NCBI GenBank assembly: GCA_900557435.1
Contig: USSH01000052.1
Span: forward strand, 1-11,134
From: an uncultured Coprococcus sp.
GTDB taxonomy: Bacteria > Bacillota > Clostridia > Lachnospirales > Lachnospiraceae
Direction of reading: 5' to 3'
Length of the DNA: 11,134 bases
Position 1 is the first letter of the stretch. Each line of letters begins with the position of its first letter. The notes below the pieces were generated by a model. That model did no database searches and had not been told where the DNA came from. It worked only from the letters and a program-made list of their open reading frames with translations. Positions 1 through 8,131 of the stretch are shown one piece after another. Made by a program: the position numbers and the translations under genes.

Positions 1-150
1 ATTATAACAATTTACACCAAAAACAAAAAACTGTAAACAAACTTATTTCTGTTTTATTTTAGTATATATTTTTGATCGGATATGGGGTAGAATTTTAGTG
101 GCTAAACGACTTACTGACACATACTTTATCAAGCAGAAAGGACTAGACAA

Positions 151-771
151 ATGAAAAACATCATATTTGATATAGGCATGGTTCTCGTTGATTTCCACTG
201 GAGAACCACAATGCAGAAACTTGGAATACCCGAAAATGTTATAGATACTCTGGATCACAACATGGTAAATCATCCACTATGGAACCATTTTGACCTCGAC
301 GACATCCCGGAGGCAGAGCTGATCCAAAAATTCAAGGAGCTCAGCCCGGAGTGCGGCGAATACATAGACCTGTTCATGAACAATCTGGATGACGTAGTTG
401 ACATGTTCCCGGATGCAGACAAATGGCTCAAGTCTCTGAAAGACAGAGGATATCACATATACCTGCTGTCCAACTATCCGAGAAGACTGTTCGCACTTCA
501 CACTCCGCGATTCCACTTTCTTCCTTATACAGACGGAAGAGTCGTTTCGTACGAGTGTCACATAACCAAACCGGATGAGAGAATTTACCAGAATCTGTGC
601 AGCAAATACAACCTCATCCCGGAAGAATGCATATTCCTCGATGACAGACAGGCCAATCTTGACGCTGCCGAAAAGCTTGGTTTCAACACTATCCTCGTCA
701 CCGACCCTATAGCGGTCAGAGCGGAACTTGAGAACATCCTTGAGAACATCCTTGAGAAGGAGAATATATGA
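151..771 (+). CDS. HAD-superfamily phosphatase (subfamily IA, YihX-like)
   Basis: A 206-residue protein of the haloacid dehalogenase superfamily, a usual length for the HAD-IA group, probably a cytoplasmic small-molecule phosphatase. Motif I is FDIGMVLVD, with the nucleophile Asp7; the usual second Asp of DxD is Gly9, as is normal for the YihX branch. Motif II is LLSN (Ser107), motif III the Lys of TKPDE (Lys140), and motif IV LDD (Asp164, Asp165), so the catalytic set looks complete. The cap lies roughly at residues 15-90. The ATG is preceded by AAAGGA (137-142) with 8 nt spacing. A TAGAAT at 88-93 could be a -10 box, but no good -35 is seen. The stop overlaps the next start as ATGA, so it is probably translationally coupled to the LtaS-like gene. 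The substrate cannot be told from sequence. Confidence 0.88.
   Translation: MKNIIFDIGMVLVDFHWRTTMQKLGIPENVIDTLDHNMVNHPLWNHFDLDDIPEAELIQKFKELSPECGEYIDLFMNNLDDVVDMFPDADKWLKSLKDRGYHIYLLSNYPRRLFALHTPRFHFLPYTDGRVVSYECHITKPDERIYQNLCSKYNLIPEECIFLDDRQANLDAAEKLGFNTILVTDPIAVRAELENILENILEKENI
727..757 (+). repeat. 12-bp tandem repeat, about 2.6 copies, at the 3' end of the HAD gene
   Basis: The unit CTTGAGAACATC occurs at 727-738 and 739-750 and continues as CTTGAGA at 751-757. It encodes the LENI-LENI-LEKE tail of the HAD protein. Being a multiple of three it can expand or shrink without breaking the frame. The partial third copy runs straight into the AAGGAG ribosome binding site (757-762) of the downstream gene. 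Confidence 0.85.
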
Positions 772-2972
772 GCCGAAACGAACCAACAGATAACACGCAA
801 AGCAGCGATAAAACACGCCGCAGCAAAAGTACTGTAAAACGCGGGAATTCTCTCTGGCGCCCGGTATTCTTCTCCGCTGCCTTTATATACATGGAGCTGC
901 TGTTTCACATAGCCATTTACCATGGTGTAGACAGCAATATACTGCATCCGCTGACATTTGCCATTGCATGCGGTCTCACTCTGTCCGCGCTGACATCATT
1001 TTGGCACAGAATTGCAAATGCCATCACAGCGTATACCATATGGGGAATTTTCACAGTCTACTATATAGCCCAGTTTGTGTACTATAAGATCTTCAGGACA
1101 TTCCTGAGTCTGGTATCCATCGGAGGTGCCCATGACGCCATGAATTTTAAGTCTGTCATGTTCGCAGCTCTCAAGTCCAACTGGTACGTGATACTGCTCT
1201 TCCTGCTCCCACTTATCTGTCTAGTATTGCTGAACAGATCAAAGTTTACTTTTGACAGATGCCGTATCGACGAGAGCAACGGTATACTTAAGGGCGTCAT
1301 TGTACAGACCGCATCATCCGCAGTCGTGTGGATCGCTGCCATTTGTCTTCTGGCGGTGCACGGAACCGGAGCATACACTCCTTACTCCCTTTTCCACGGC
1401 CGCTATGTGCTTGAGCTGTCTATGAACAAACTGGGAGTCGTCATGACCACCGGCAGGGACTGCACGGTTATGATAACCAAGAGCAACTCTGACAAGACAT
1501 TTGAGCTTGCAGAATCTGCTCTGGACATACAAAATGACTCGAACAATTTGGCATCACTGTCAGGTAACGATGGCTCCGATACTAACAAACCATCAGGCAG
1601 TACATCTGACTCAGGCAACAACGAATCCTCCAATAGTACGTCAGGTTCATCCGACGTTTCGGATCTCGAAAACAGCACTGAATCATCAGAGCCTCAGTAT
1701 GTACCTCAGATAGATGAGAATATCAACCTCACCCAGCTCTATAACTCCACCGATGACGATGAGTTAAAGAGCATCACAGCATATTTTTCAGGAGTGCAGC
1801 CGACCTACACAGACGAATACACCGGCATGTTCAAGGACTACAATGTGGTATTTGTCACGGCTGAAAGCCTCAGCACATACGGAATATCCAAGGAGGCAAC
1901 CCCTACTCTGTACAAGATATACCATGAGGGATTTGAATTTACCAACTTCTATAATCCACTCTGGTATCACAGCACAATAGACGGGGAATTTGCCAACTGT
2001 CTCAGTCAGTACCCGGCATCCTCCAAATGGAGTTTCGAGGAATCCGCAGACACATATCAGCCTTATGCTCTGGGCAATATTTTGAACAGTCAGGGATACA
2101 AGAGCTACGGCTATCACGACTTTGACGCCACATACTACGACAGAACCAGCACCCATCCGAATATGGGATACACCACCTTCAAGGCCATCGGGGCAGGGCT
2201 GGACATCCCGGATCACGTCATGTACTCAGATCTGGAATGCATCGAGGCTGTGTACAATGATTTCATAGATGACGACCATTTCAATATGTACCTCATGAGT
2301 TTTTCAGGACATTTGCCATACAACTATGACAATCAGTACATATGTCAGAAGAATCGTGAGGAAGCTGAATCACTTCTCTCCGGCAAAGGCTACTCGGACG
2401 AAGCTGTCGCCTATGTAGCAGCCCAGATGGAGCTTGACAAGGCACTGGAATACCTCATGGACAAGCTTGAGGAGGCAGGAAAGCTTGACAATACCCTGTT
2501 CGTAGTCGCACCTGATCACTATCCTTATGGGCTGAGTGACGGCGTATACAATGAGCTTGCCGGCAAGGACATAGAGGACGACGACTTTGAACTGCACAGA
2601 AACCAATTCGGAATATGGAGTTCATCCATGGAAAAACCTGTTGTCGTAGATAAGCTCTGCGCCAGCATAGATATCCTACCAACCGTCCTGAACCTTCTCG
2701 GAGCAGACTTTGATTCAAGACTGCTTGCCGGGCGCAACATACTGTCAGACTCAGATGAGCTTGTGATATTCGCCGACCAGAGCTTTATAACCGACAAGAT
2801 AAAATACGATGCAGCGACCGGAGAGACCACATATCTCGTGCCTGAATCTCAGGTGCCGGATGGCTATCTGGACTCCATGATAGCCGAGGTCGAAAACAGA
2901 CTGTACATATCGGACGAAGTCATCGACACTGACTATTTTTCATTTGTGTACGGAAAGTCCTCTGACAGATAA
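768..2972 (+). CDS. LtaS-like membrane sulfatase-fold phosphoglycerol transferase
   Basis: A 734-residue polytopic protein resembling lipoteichoic acid synthase, which moves glycerol-phosphate from phosphatidylglycerol onto a glycolipid or polymer outside the membrane. After a charged N-terminus there are about five membrane helices (about 30-52, 58-79, 82-108, 138-156, 175-198), then a Ser/Asn/Gly/Asp-rich linker (about 258-308) and an extracellular sulfatase-fold domain (about 355-690). Residues matching LtaS catalysis are present: Glu366 in TAESL, nucleophile Thr403 in HSTIDGE, His515 in FSGHLPY, and Asp583-His584 in APDHYP. It is longer than classical LtaS (about 650), mainly through the linker and a C-terminal tail. 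AAGGAG (757-762) sits 5 nt before the ATG, inside the HAD gene. The true acceptor (LTA, a primed lipid, or a glycan) cannot be decided. Its 3' end overlaps the convergent MATE gene. Confidence 0.85.
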   Translation: MSRNEPTDNTQSSDKTRRSKSTVKRGNSLWRPVFFSAAFIYMELLFHIAIYHGVDSNILHPLTFAIACGLTLSALTSFWHRIANAITAYTIWGIFTVYYIAQFVYYKIFRTFLSLVSIGGAHDAMNFKSVMFAALKSNWYVILLFLLPLICLVLLNRSKFTFDRCRIDESNGILKGVIVQTASSAVVWIAAICLLAVHGTGAYTPYSLFHGRYVLELSMNKLGVVMTTGRDCTVMITKSNSDKTFELAESALDIQNDSNNLASLSGNDGSDTNKPSGSTSDSGNNESSNSTSGSSDVSDLENSTESSEPQYVPQIDENINLTQLYNSTDDDELKSITAYFSGVQPTYTDEYTGMFKDYNVVFVTAESLSTYGISKEATPTLYKIYHEGFEFTNFYNPLWYHSTIDGEFANCLSQYPASSKWSFEESADTYQPYALGNILNSQGYKSYGYHDFDATYYDRTSTHPNMGYTTFKAIGAGLDIPDHVMYSDLECIEAVYNDFIDDDHFNMYLMSFSGHLPYNYDNQYICQKNREEAESLLSGKGYSDEAVAYVAAQMELDKALEYLMDKLEEAGKLDNTLFVVAPDHYPYGLSDGVYNELAGKDIEDDDFELHRNQFGIWSSSMEKPVVVDKLCASIDILPTVLNLLGADFDSRLLAGRNILSDSDELVIFADQSFITDKIKYDAATGETTYLVPESQVPDGYLDSMIAEVENRLYISDEVIDTDYFSFVYGKSSDR

Positions 2973-4371
2973 ACCAGAACACAAAGGCTGTGATGCCGGA
3001 CGATATATCCGCGGCAGCCTGAACTACAGCCACACCATGTTCGCCATACCAGACTGGCAGCAGCCATATGAGGGGAATAAAGAAAATCCCCTGTCTCAGG
3101 GCGGATATGAGTGTGGCTTTTCCATATGCCCCCAGAGCCTGATAGTACATTCCCATCACAAGACACACCGCCGAAAACGGCATAGATACGGCATGCGCTC
3201 TCAGGGAAAAAGCTGCAAGACCGGCGTCATCCATAAACACTCCGCACAGCCTGTCCGCCCACAGATATGACACTCCTCCCATCATCACCATGAACACCAC
3301 CGAAGTCGCCATGGTGAAATTCAGGGATCTTTTGACTCTTCTGTACATCTTAGCTCCATATGCAAAGCCACACACAGGTGCAAATCCCTGCCCGTATCCC
3401 ACAAGAACGGCAAATACGACCGCAAATATCTTATTTGCCACCGTTATATTTGCAAGTGCCGTGTCACCATACCGGCGACAGCTCCGGCTCAACAAAACAG
3501 CGGCAACGCACATTAGCCCCTGTCTGAGAAATGAAGGCATCCCAATCCTGACGACCTGCACTGCACCCTTGAATTTCCACAGATCACCTATGTGCAGCCT
3601 GACCACGCTGAATCTGGCCCTGACGCACGCATACATGATGACCAGACTCACCGCCTGTCCGGCAAATGTGGCGATCCCCGCAGCTCCTATCCCAAATCCA
3701 AGCACTTTTATAAGAACGTAGTCCAGTACAGCATTTGTCGCGCCTCCGGCAACTATTCCCATAAGTGCAAGGTACGGCTGCCCCTCCGCTCTCAGAGCAT
3801 TGTTGAGCACATATGCTCCGCACATCACCGGCGCTCCCATCATAATATATATTCCATACTGCTCCGCCAATTCCTGACTCGTGTCCGTCGCTCCAAGCAG
3901 ACTTACAATTTCTGATCTGAATATGCCAAATACCACAGCCAAGACTACACCTGACACCACACCACCTGCAAGCGCCGTCGCCAGAGCATGCTCTGCCGCC
4001 CTTTTATTCTGCTGTCCGAGAAGTCTTGCGATCTCACTGCCCGCACCCATCCCCCAGGTGTAACCTACAGCCTGGATAAGTGCCATGACAGAGAACATGA
4101 GGCCCACCGCTGCAACAGCAGACTCACCGAGACCTGCCACAAAATAAGTAGCCACAATATTGTATGTGGTCGCCACAAGCATAGTGATGACCGTTGATAC
4201 CGATAGCGATAAAATAAGAGAAGGCACCGGAGTCTCAGCCATTTTGCTCTGATTCTCCTGTGCCTTCTTTTGTGTATATACGCTCTCTGGAACCTCCATC
4301 CCTGAGAGTATAAGTGTGTTATATTTATCGTTCTTCCTCTGTGACCGCTGTCTGTTTCTCTGCCTGTCCAT
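2920..4371 (-). CDS. MATE-family multidrug/toxin efflux transporter
   Basis: A polytopic MATE (MatE/NorM/DinF-like) transporter with the family's two-fold repeat; the second half carries the typical IGMPSFLRQG and GYGQGFAPVCGFAYGA segments. Members use Na+ or H+ gradients to export drugs or metabolites. The start was chosen at 4371 because AGGGGAG (4378-4384) lies 6 nt upstream, whereas the ATG at 4377 directly abuts it. This overlaps the end of the patatin gene by 47 bp and gives a basic, hydrophilic extension of about 43 residues. An ATG at 4242 (before ETPVPSLIL), with AGGAG 12 nt upstream, would give the usual MATE length and is a real alternative. The first helix reads LSVSTVITM and YNIVATYFV: the usual Pro is Ser and the usual Asp (NIVDT) is Ala. 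The 3' end overlaps the convergent LtaS-like gene by 53 bp. Confidence 0.88.
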   Translation of the reverse strand: MDRQRNRQRSQRKNDKYNTLILSGMEVPESVYTQKKAQENQSKMAETPVPSLILSLSVSTVITMLVATTYNIVATYFVAGLGESAVAAVGLMFSVMALIQAVGYTWGMGAGSEIARLLGQQNKRAAEHALATALAGGVVSGVVLAVVFGIFRSEIVSLLGATDTSQELAEQYGIYIMMGAPVMCGAYVLNNALRAEGQPYLALMGIVAGGATNAVLDYVLIKVLGFGIGAAGIATFAGQAVSLVIMYACVRARFSVVRLHIGDLWKFKGAVQVVRIGMPSFLRQGLMCVAAVLLSRSCRRYGDTALANITVANKIFAVVFAVLVGYGQGFAPVCGFAYGAKMYRRVKRSLNFTMATSVVFMVMMGGVSYLWADRLCGVFMDDAGLAAFSLRAHAVSMPFSAVCLVMGMYYQALGAYGKATLISALRQGIFFIPLIWLLPVWYGEHGVAVVQAAADISSGITAFVFWFICQRTFRTQMKNSQCR

Positions 4372-5239
4372 GTGCATCTCCCCTGCTTTCCCTGAGAAAT
4401 TCTTTCACCTGCTGTAATTTCTCTTTTGCATCATACACACCCAGCTCATACATAGCCTCGATCATCTCCGGTTTCTTCTCGAGTCTTGATATCTCTATAG
4501 TCTGACTCGGTCTGATTATCAGAGTGTCTCCCTGCTTTTCAAGCTCCTCCAGCTTATCCAGAGTCTTATTATAGTACAGATGCCTCATATGGCACCTTCT
4601 GACAAATTCCGGATATTCCCTATATCTCCCTGCTTCCAGCCTGAGCATCCTGTCCGGACCTTTTCTGTAACCCTCAGGTCTTGTGAGAATCACTATATTT
4701 CTTCTATAACCCATCCTTCTGAACGCAAATATCGGAATGCTGTCCGACACTCCGCCGTCAAGCAGCTTCATCCCATCGACCTCTACCGTATTGGATATAA
4801 GTGGCAGCGATGCCGATGCCCTGACCTTATTCACATCCGCGGGGTTACGCATATCTGTGCACTCGAGATACTCAGCCTCGCCTGTCTCAAGATTGGAACA
4901 GCCAACATAGAATCTGGTTGGATTTGCCACAAATGCGTCATAATCCAGAGGATCCAATCTCTCAGGAATATCGTGGTAGCAGAACTGCTCGCCACATATA
5001 TCTCCCGTTGTTATGAGCGAATACATACTCATGTAATGCTTGTTATTCCTGTACTTCATATTGTATCTCATATTTCGGCCTCTCTGTCTTGCCACATAAG
5101 AGAGCCCATGTATCGCCCCGGCAGACACGCCGATCACACCGTCCACCTCTATATCATTATCCATAAAAACGTCCAGAACACCTGCGGTATATATACCTCT
5201 CTGTCCTCCGCCCTCAAGTACCAATCCTGTCTTCGCCAT
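4325..5239 (-). CDS. Patatin-like phospholipase family protein (YjjU type)
   Basis: A 304-residue protein of the patatin-like acyl hydrolase family, expected to act on lipid acyl esters with a Ser-Asp dyad. The oxyanion loop GGGQRG is at residues 10-15, the nucleophile elbow GVSAG at 37-41 (Ser39), and the catalytic Asp in DGG at 161-163, preceded by the typical ASASLP block (141-146). The fold is complete and there is no signal peptide, so it is probably cytosolic or loosely membrane-associated. The C-terminal third resembles the tail found in YjjU-type members. GGAG (5245-5248) lies 5 nt before the ATG. It follows hydF by 66 bp on the same strand and overlaps the preferred MATE start, suggesting cotranscription. 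The physiological lipid is unknown, and its link to hydrogenase maturation is only positional. Confidence 0.9.
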   Translation of the reverse strand: MAKTGLVLEGGGQRGIYTAGVLDVFMDNDIEVDGVIGVSAGAIHGLSYVARQRGRNMRYNMKYRNNKHYMSMYSLITTGDICGEQFCYHDIPERLDPLDYDAFVANPTRFYVGCSNLETGEAEYLECTDMRNPADVNKVRASASLPLISNTVEVDGMKLLDGGVSDSIPIFAFRRMGYRRNIVILTRPEGYRKGPDRMLRLEAGRYREYPEFVRRCHMRHLYYNKTLDKLEELEKQGDTLIIRPSQTIEISRLEKKPEMIEAMYELGVYDAKEKLQQVKEFLRESRGDAHGQAEKQTAVTEEER

Positions 5240-5254
5240 ATGATCTCCATTCTT

Positions 5255-5268
5255 CCGCCGCCCGGCGG
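5255..5268 (-). other. Short GC-rich hairpin between hydF and the patatin-like gene
   Basis: CCGCC (5255-5259) pairs with GGCGG (5264-5268) around a 4-nt loop. On the coding strand it is followed by AAGAATGGAG rather than a T-run, so it is not an intrinsic terminator. It ends 6 nt before the ribosome binding site of the patatin-like gene and could affect mRNA processing or translation; it could also be chance. Confidence 0.35.
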
Positions 5269-5305
5269 TATTAACATCAACTGAACTGCCCTTTTGTTTT
5301 CTGCA

Positions 5306-6556
5306 TCAATTATCGTATATGCCGTTAAATACCCTGAGACTCCGCTCCAGGATACCATTCATATGCGCTATAGCCGTTCCATAATTTGTCATAGGAACTC
5401 CCTGATGCTGCGCCATTTGCTGCCTGTTCTTCATCTCTCTCTCATTTAGCATGCACCCTCCGCAGTGGATGATCAGATCATATCCTGTCAGATCATCCGG
5501 GAACTCCGTTCCACTGACAAATGTAAACTCAGGCTCAAGCCCCGTGTAGTTTCTTATCCATCCCGGAAGCTTGACCGTTCCTATGTCATCGCATTGTCTA
5601 TGATGGGTGCAGCCCTCGGCTATCAAGACTCTCGGAATATTTCTTTTTGTATCCACAGCTTCTATGCCACCTTCATCTCTCAGCTCGTCCAGAACATGTG
5701 CCCCCAAAACCGCCATTTCAAGCTGGCCCTTGAACCTCGCCATAAGTATTGAAAATGACGTCATATAGATGTCTTCAGGCACTATCTTCATCACCTTTCC
5801 AAATGCCTGAGAATCCGTTATGACCATCGATACCTGACTGCCAAATCTCTCCAGCGTGTCGGCAAGCTCCGTGTCACGGCACACAACTGATATCGCTCCT
5901 GCCTCAAGTACATCCCTGATCACCTGCTGCTGCGGCAGGATAAGTCTTCCCTTTGGAGCCGCGGAATCTATCGGTATAACAAGCACGACCACATCACCGG
6001 GGCTAAGCAGATCCCCCACAAGCCTTTTTGTCATGGTATCCGTTGTAGTCAGCTTTCCTATCAGTTCCTTAAGCTCATGTATTCCATATCCCTTTTCCGC
6101 ACTGACCCAGATGGAAGTACCAGTCTCATCTGTCAAGCCACATTTTGCCATCAGCTCCTGTGAGGCATCGCTCTTATTGTATGCAATTATATGATTTATA
6201 TTCTTCTCCCGGAACAGATCCAGAAGTTCTCTGTCCGCCTGCGGCATCTCCGCGGTTGCATCCACCACAAGCACCGCCACATCCACCTTTGACAGCACCT
6301 GTCTGGTCTTTGCCACCCTGAGTTCTCCCAGACTTCCCTCATCGTCTATTCCCGGCGTGTCGACTATGACTACCGGGCCAAGCGGCAATAGTTCCATGGA
6401 CTTATACACAGGATCCGTGGTCGTTCCAGCCACATCGGACACCACCGCCAGGCTCTGTCCCGTGACCGCATTCACAAGGCTTGATTTGCCCGCATTCCTG
6501 CAGCCGAAGAATCCTATATGCACTCTGTTCGCCGATGGCGTGTCGTTAAGTCCCAT
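5306..6556 (-). CDS. hydF: [FeFe]-hydrogenase H-cluster maturation GTPase HydF
   Basis: HydF is the GTPase scaffold on which the 2Fe subcluster is assembled before transfer to apo-hydrogenase HydA in the cytoplasm. Numbered from an upstream in-frame TTG (6562), the protein has P-loop GCRNAGKSS (20-28), DTPG (68-71), NKSD (129-132) and SAEKG (154-158). A middle dimerisation region follows, then the C-terminal cluster-binding motif: Cys318-x-His320 and His366-Cys367-x2-Cys370 (CxH...HCxxC). All ligands are present. The start is placed at ATG 6556, giving 416 residues, because AGGAGG lies 7 nt upstream of it but only 1 nt before the TTG; subtract 2 for numbering from this start. It follows hydG by 66 bp. 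Length and motifs match the family well. Confidence 0.97.
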   Translation of the reverse strand: MGLNDTPSANRVHIGFFGCRNAGKSSLVNAVTGQSLAVVSDVAGTTTDPVYKSMELLPLGPVVIVDTPGIDDEGSLGELRVAKTRQVLSKVDVAVLVVDATAEMPQADRELLDLFREKNINHIIAYNKSDASQELMAKCGLTDETGTSIWVSAEKGYGIHELKELIGKLTTTDTMTKRLVGDLLSPGDVVVLVIPIDSAAPKGRLILPQQQVIRDVLEAGAISVVCRDTELADTLERFGSQVSMVITDSQAFGKVMKIVPEDIYMTSFSILMARFKGQLEMAVLGAHVLDELRDEGGIEAVDTKRNIPRVLIAEGCTHHRQCDDIGTVKLPGWIRNYTGLEPEFTFVSGTEFPDDLTGYDLIIHCGGCMLNEREMKNRQQMAQHQGVPMTNYGTAIAHMNGILERSLRVFNGIYDN

Positions 6557-6622
6557 TTCCAAGCCTCCTGTTTTTCTGGTTTATCTGAACATCACATACA
6601 TATGTGGGTGTCCATATCCATG

Positions 6623-8041
6623 TTAGAACCTGAAATCTCTGTCCCCATGCTTTATCCTGTCAAGTCTCTCAACCACTATCTGTCTGACCTTTTCATTTGG
6701 AATGTTCTTAAGCTCGTCCTGTATAAGCCTCCGTCCAAGCTCCGCGGTCTCAGGTGATGCGTAATCCACCAGATATTCCTCCAGCGTCATGAGAGCATTT
6801 GGATGACAACAGTTCTGTATCTGGCCACTCTTGCAAAGGCTCATGAACCTGTCTCCGGTTCTGCCCTCCCTGTAGCATGCCGTACAGAATGACGGAATAT
6901 ACCCCTTCGTCATAAGCCAGTTCACGACCTGATCCAAGGTTCTTGTATCGCTGACATCAAACTGCTCCGACTTCTCATCCTCCGGCTCCGGCTCATAATA
7001 GCCACCCACGCTGGTCTTGGAGCCTCCGCTTATCTGTGACACGCCAAGTCTTATGATCTCATCCCTCACCTTTGGATTCTCTCTCGTAGAGATGATCATA
7101 CCCGTGTACGGAACTGCTATCCTGATACACGCTGCGATCTTACAGAAAATATCATCACTTATTCCATTGTCAAATGCATCCGGGTCGATGTCATCCGCCT
7201 TCTTTACTCTCGGAACACTTATGGTGTGTGGTCCGACGCCGTGAACTGCCTCAAGATGCTCTGCATGCATGAGAAGTCCTGCAAATTCATATCTGTACTT
7301 GTCCAGGCCAAAGAGCACTCCCAGACCAACATCATCTATGCCGCCCTCCATAGCACGGTCCATAGCCTCAGTGTGATATGCATAGTCATGCTTTGGTCCA
7401 TACGGATGAAGCTTTTCGTAAGCCTCCTTATCGTATGTCTCTTGGAACAATATATATGTTCCTATGCCCGCCTCATGGAGTTTTCTGTAATTCTCCACTG
7501 TGGTGGCGGCTATATTTACATTTACTCGCCTTATGGCACCGTTCTTGTGTCTGATACTGTAAATGGTGTCTATACACTCAAGAATGTACTCTATAGGATT
7601 CATCTGTGGATCCTCGCCCGCCTCTATGGCAAGTCTCTTGTGCCCCATATCCTGTAATGCGATTACCTCTCGTCTCACCTCATCCTGTGTGAGTTTCTTT
7701 CTGGCAATATGCTTGTTCTTAATGTGATACGGACAATATACACAACCATTTACACAGTAATTTGACAGATACAGCGGCGCAAACATGACTATCCTGTTGC
7801 CGTAGAAATCCTTCTTTATCTGTTCCGCCAGATCACAGATCTCCGCTGTCTTGTCTGGCATCTCACATGCGAGGAGTACCGATGCCTCCCTGTGTGTCAG
7901 CCCCTTCCTGAGCTTTGCCTTCTCGATTATAGAGTCTATGAGCTCCACATTGTCCTTGTTCCTGTCCGCATAATCAAGAGTCTCCCTGATCTCTGCGTCA
8001 TCTATGAAGTCCTCCGCCTTCATGGATCTCACATCATACAT
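6623..8041 (-). CDS. hydG: [FeFe]-hydrogenase maturase HydG, radical SAM tyrosine lyase
   Basis: HydG cleaves tyrosine with S-adenosylmethionine to p-cresol, CO and cyanide, delivering an Fe(CO)2(CN) synthon for the H-cluster. From the chosen start (472 residues, normal for HydG), the radical-SAM cluster motif CVNGCVYC gives Cys96, Cys100 and Cys103. The C-terminal auxiliary-cluster motif CTACYREG...CC gives Cys386, Cys389 and Cys412 (C-x2-C-x22-C), which separates HydG from ThiH and HydE. The TIM-barrel segments EAGEDPQ and LGVLFGL are also typical. ATG 8041 was preferred over ATG 8062 (7 residues longer) because GAAGG lies 8 nt before it and the protein then begins MYDVRSMKAEDFI, as HydG proteins commonly do. 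It sits between an unknown membrane protein gene and hydF. HydE is not in the window. Confidence 0.97.
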   Translation of the reverse strand: MYDVRSMKAEDFIDDAEIRETLDYADRNKDNVELIDSIIEKAKLRKGLTHREASVLLACEMPDKTAEICDLAEQIKKDFYGNRIVMFAPLYLSNYCVNGCVYCPYHIKNKHIARKKLTQDEVRREVIALQDMGHKRLAIEAGEDPQMNPIEYILECIDTIYSIRHKNGAIRRVNVNIAATTVENYRKLHEAGIGTYILFQETYDKEAYEKLHPYGPKHDYAYHTEAMDRAMEGGIDDVGLGVLFGLDKYRYEFAGLLMHAEHLEAVHGVGPHTISVPRVKKADDIDPDAFDNGISDDIFCKIAACIRIAVPYTGMIISTRENPKVRDEIIRLGVSQISGGSKTSVGGYYEPEPEDEKSEQFDVSDTRTLDQVVNWLMTKGYIPSFCTACYREGRTGDRFMSLCKSGQIQNCCHPNALMTLEEYLVDYASPETAELGRRLIQDELKNIPNEKVRQIVVERLDRIKHGDRDFRF

Positions 8042-8131
8042 TTCTTCTGCCTTCTTTCTCATATACTGTATGCTCTTCCAATCAAATGCACACTGTACAT
8101 ATATCTAAACTAGTAAAAGTCTTCATTCTGT

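Noticed and set aside
277..816. Minus-strand open frame of 179 codons
   Set aside because: It is antisense to the HAD phosphatase with its full motif set, and its composition looks like a shadow frame.
4580..5284. Plus-strand open frame of 234 codons
   Set aside because: It lies antisense to the patatin-like gene, whose catalytic motifs are all present, and has no recognisable domain or good ribosome binding site.
6557..6562. TTG start giving HydF two extra residues
   Set aside because: AGGAGG is only 1 nt from the TTG but 7 nt from the ATG at 6556, which is therefore preferred.
6557..6622. Palindromic-looking ATATGT segment between hydG and hydF
   Set aside because: It is a short AT-rich palindrome without a T-run or promoter boxes at sensible spacing.
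8042..8062. Upstream ATG giving HydG seven extra residues
   Set aside because: The ribosome binding site and the usual HydG N-terminus fit ATG 8041 better, though the longer form cannot be excluded.
8087..8131. Short minus-strand frame (about 14 codons) between the membrane protein gene and hydG
   Set aside because: It has no clear Shine-Dalgarno and no supporting structure; it is indistinguishable from chance.
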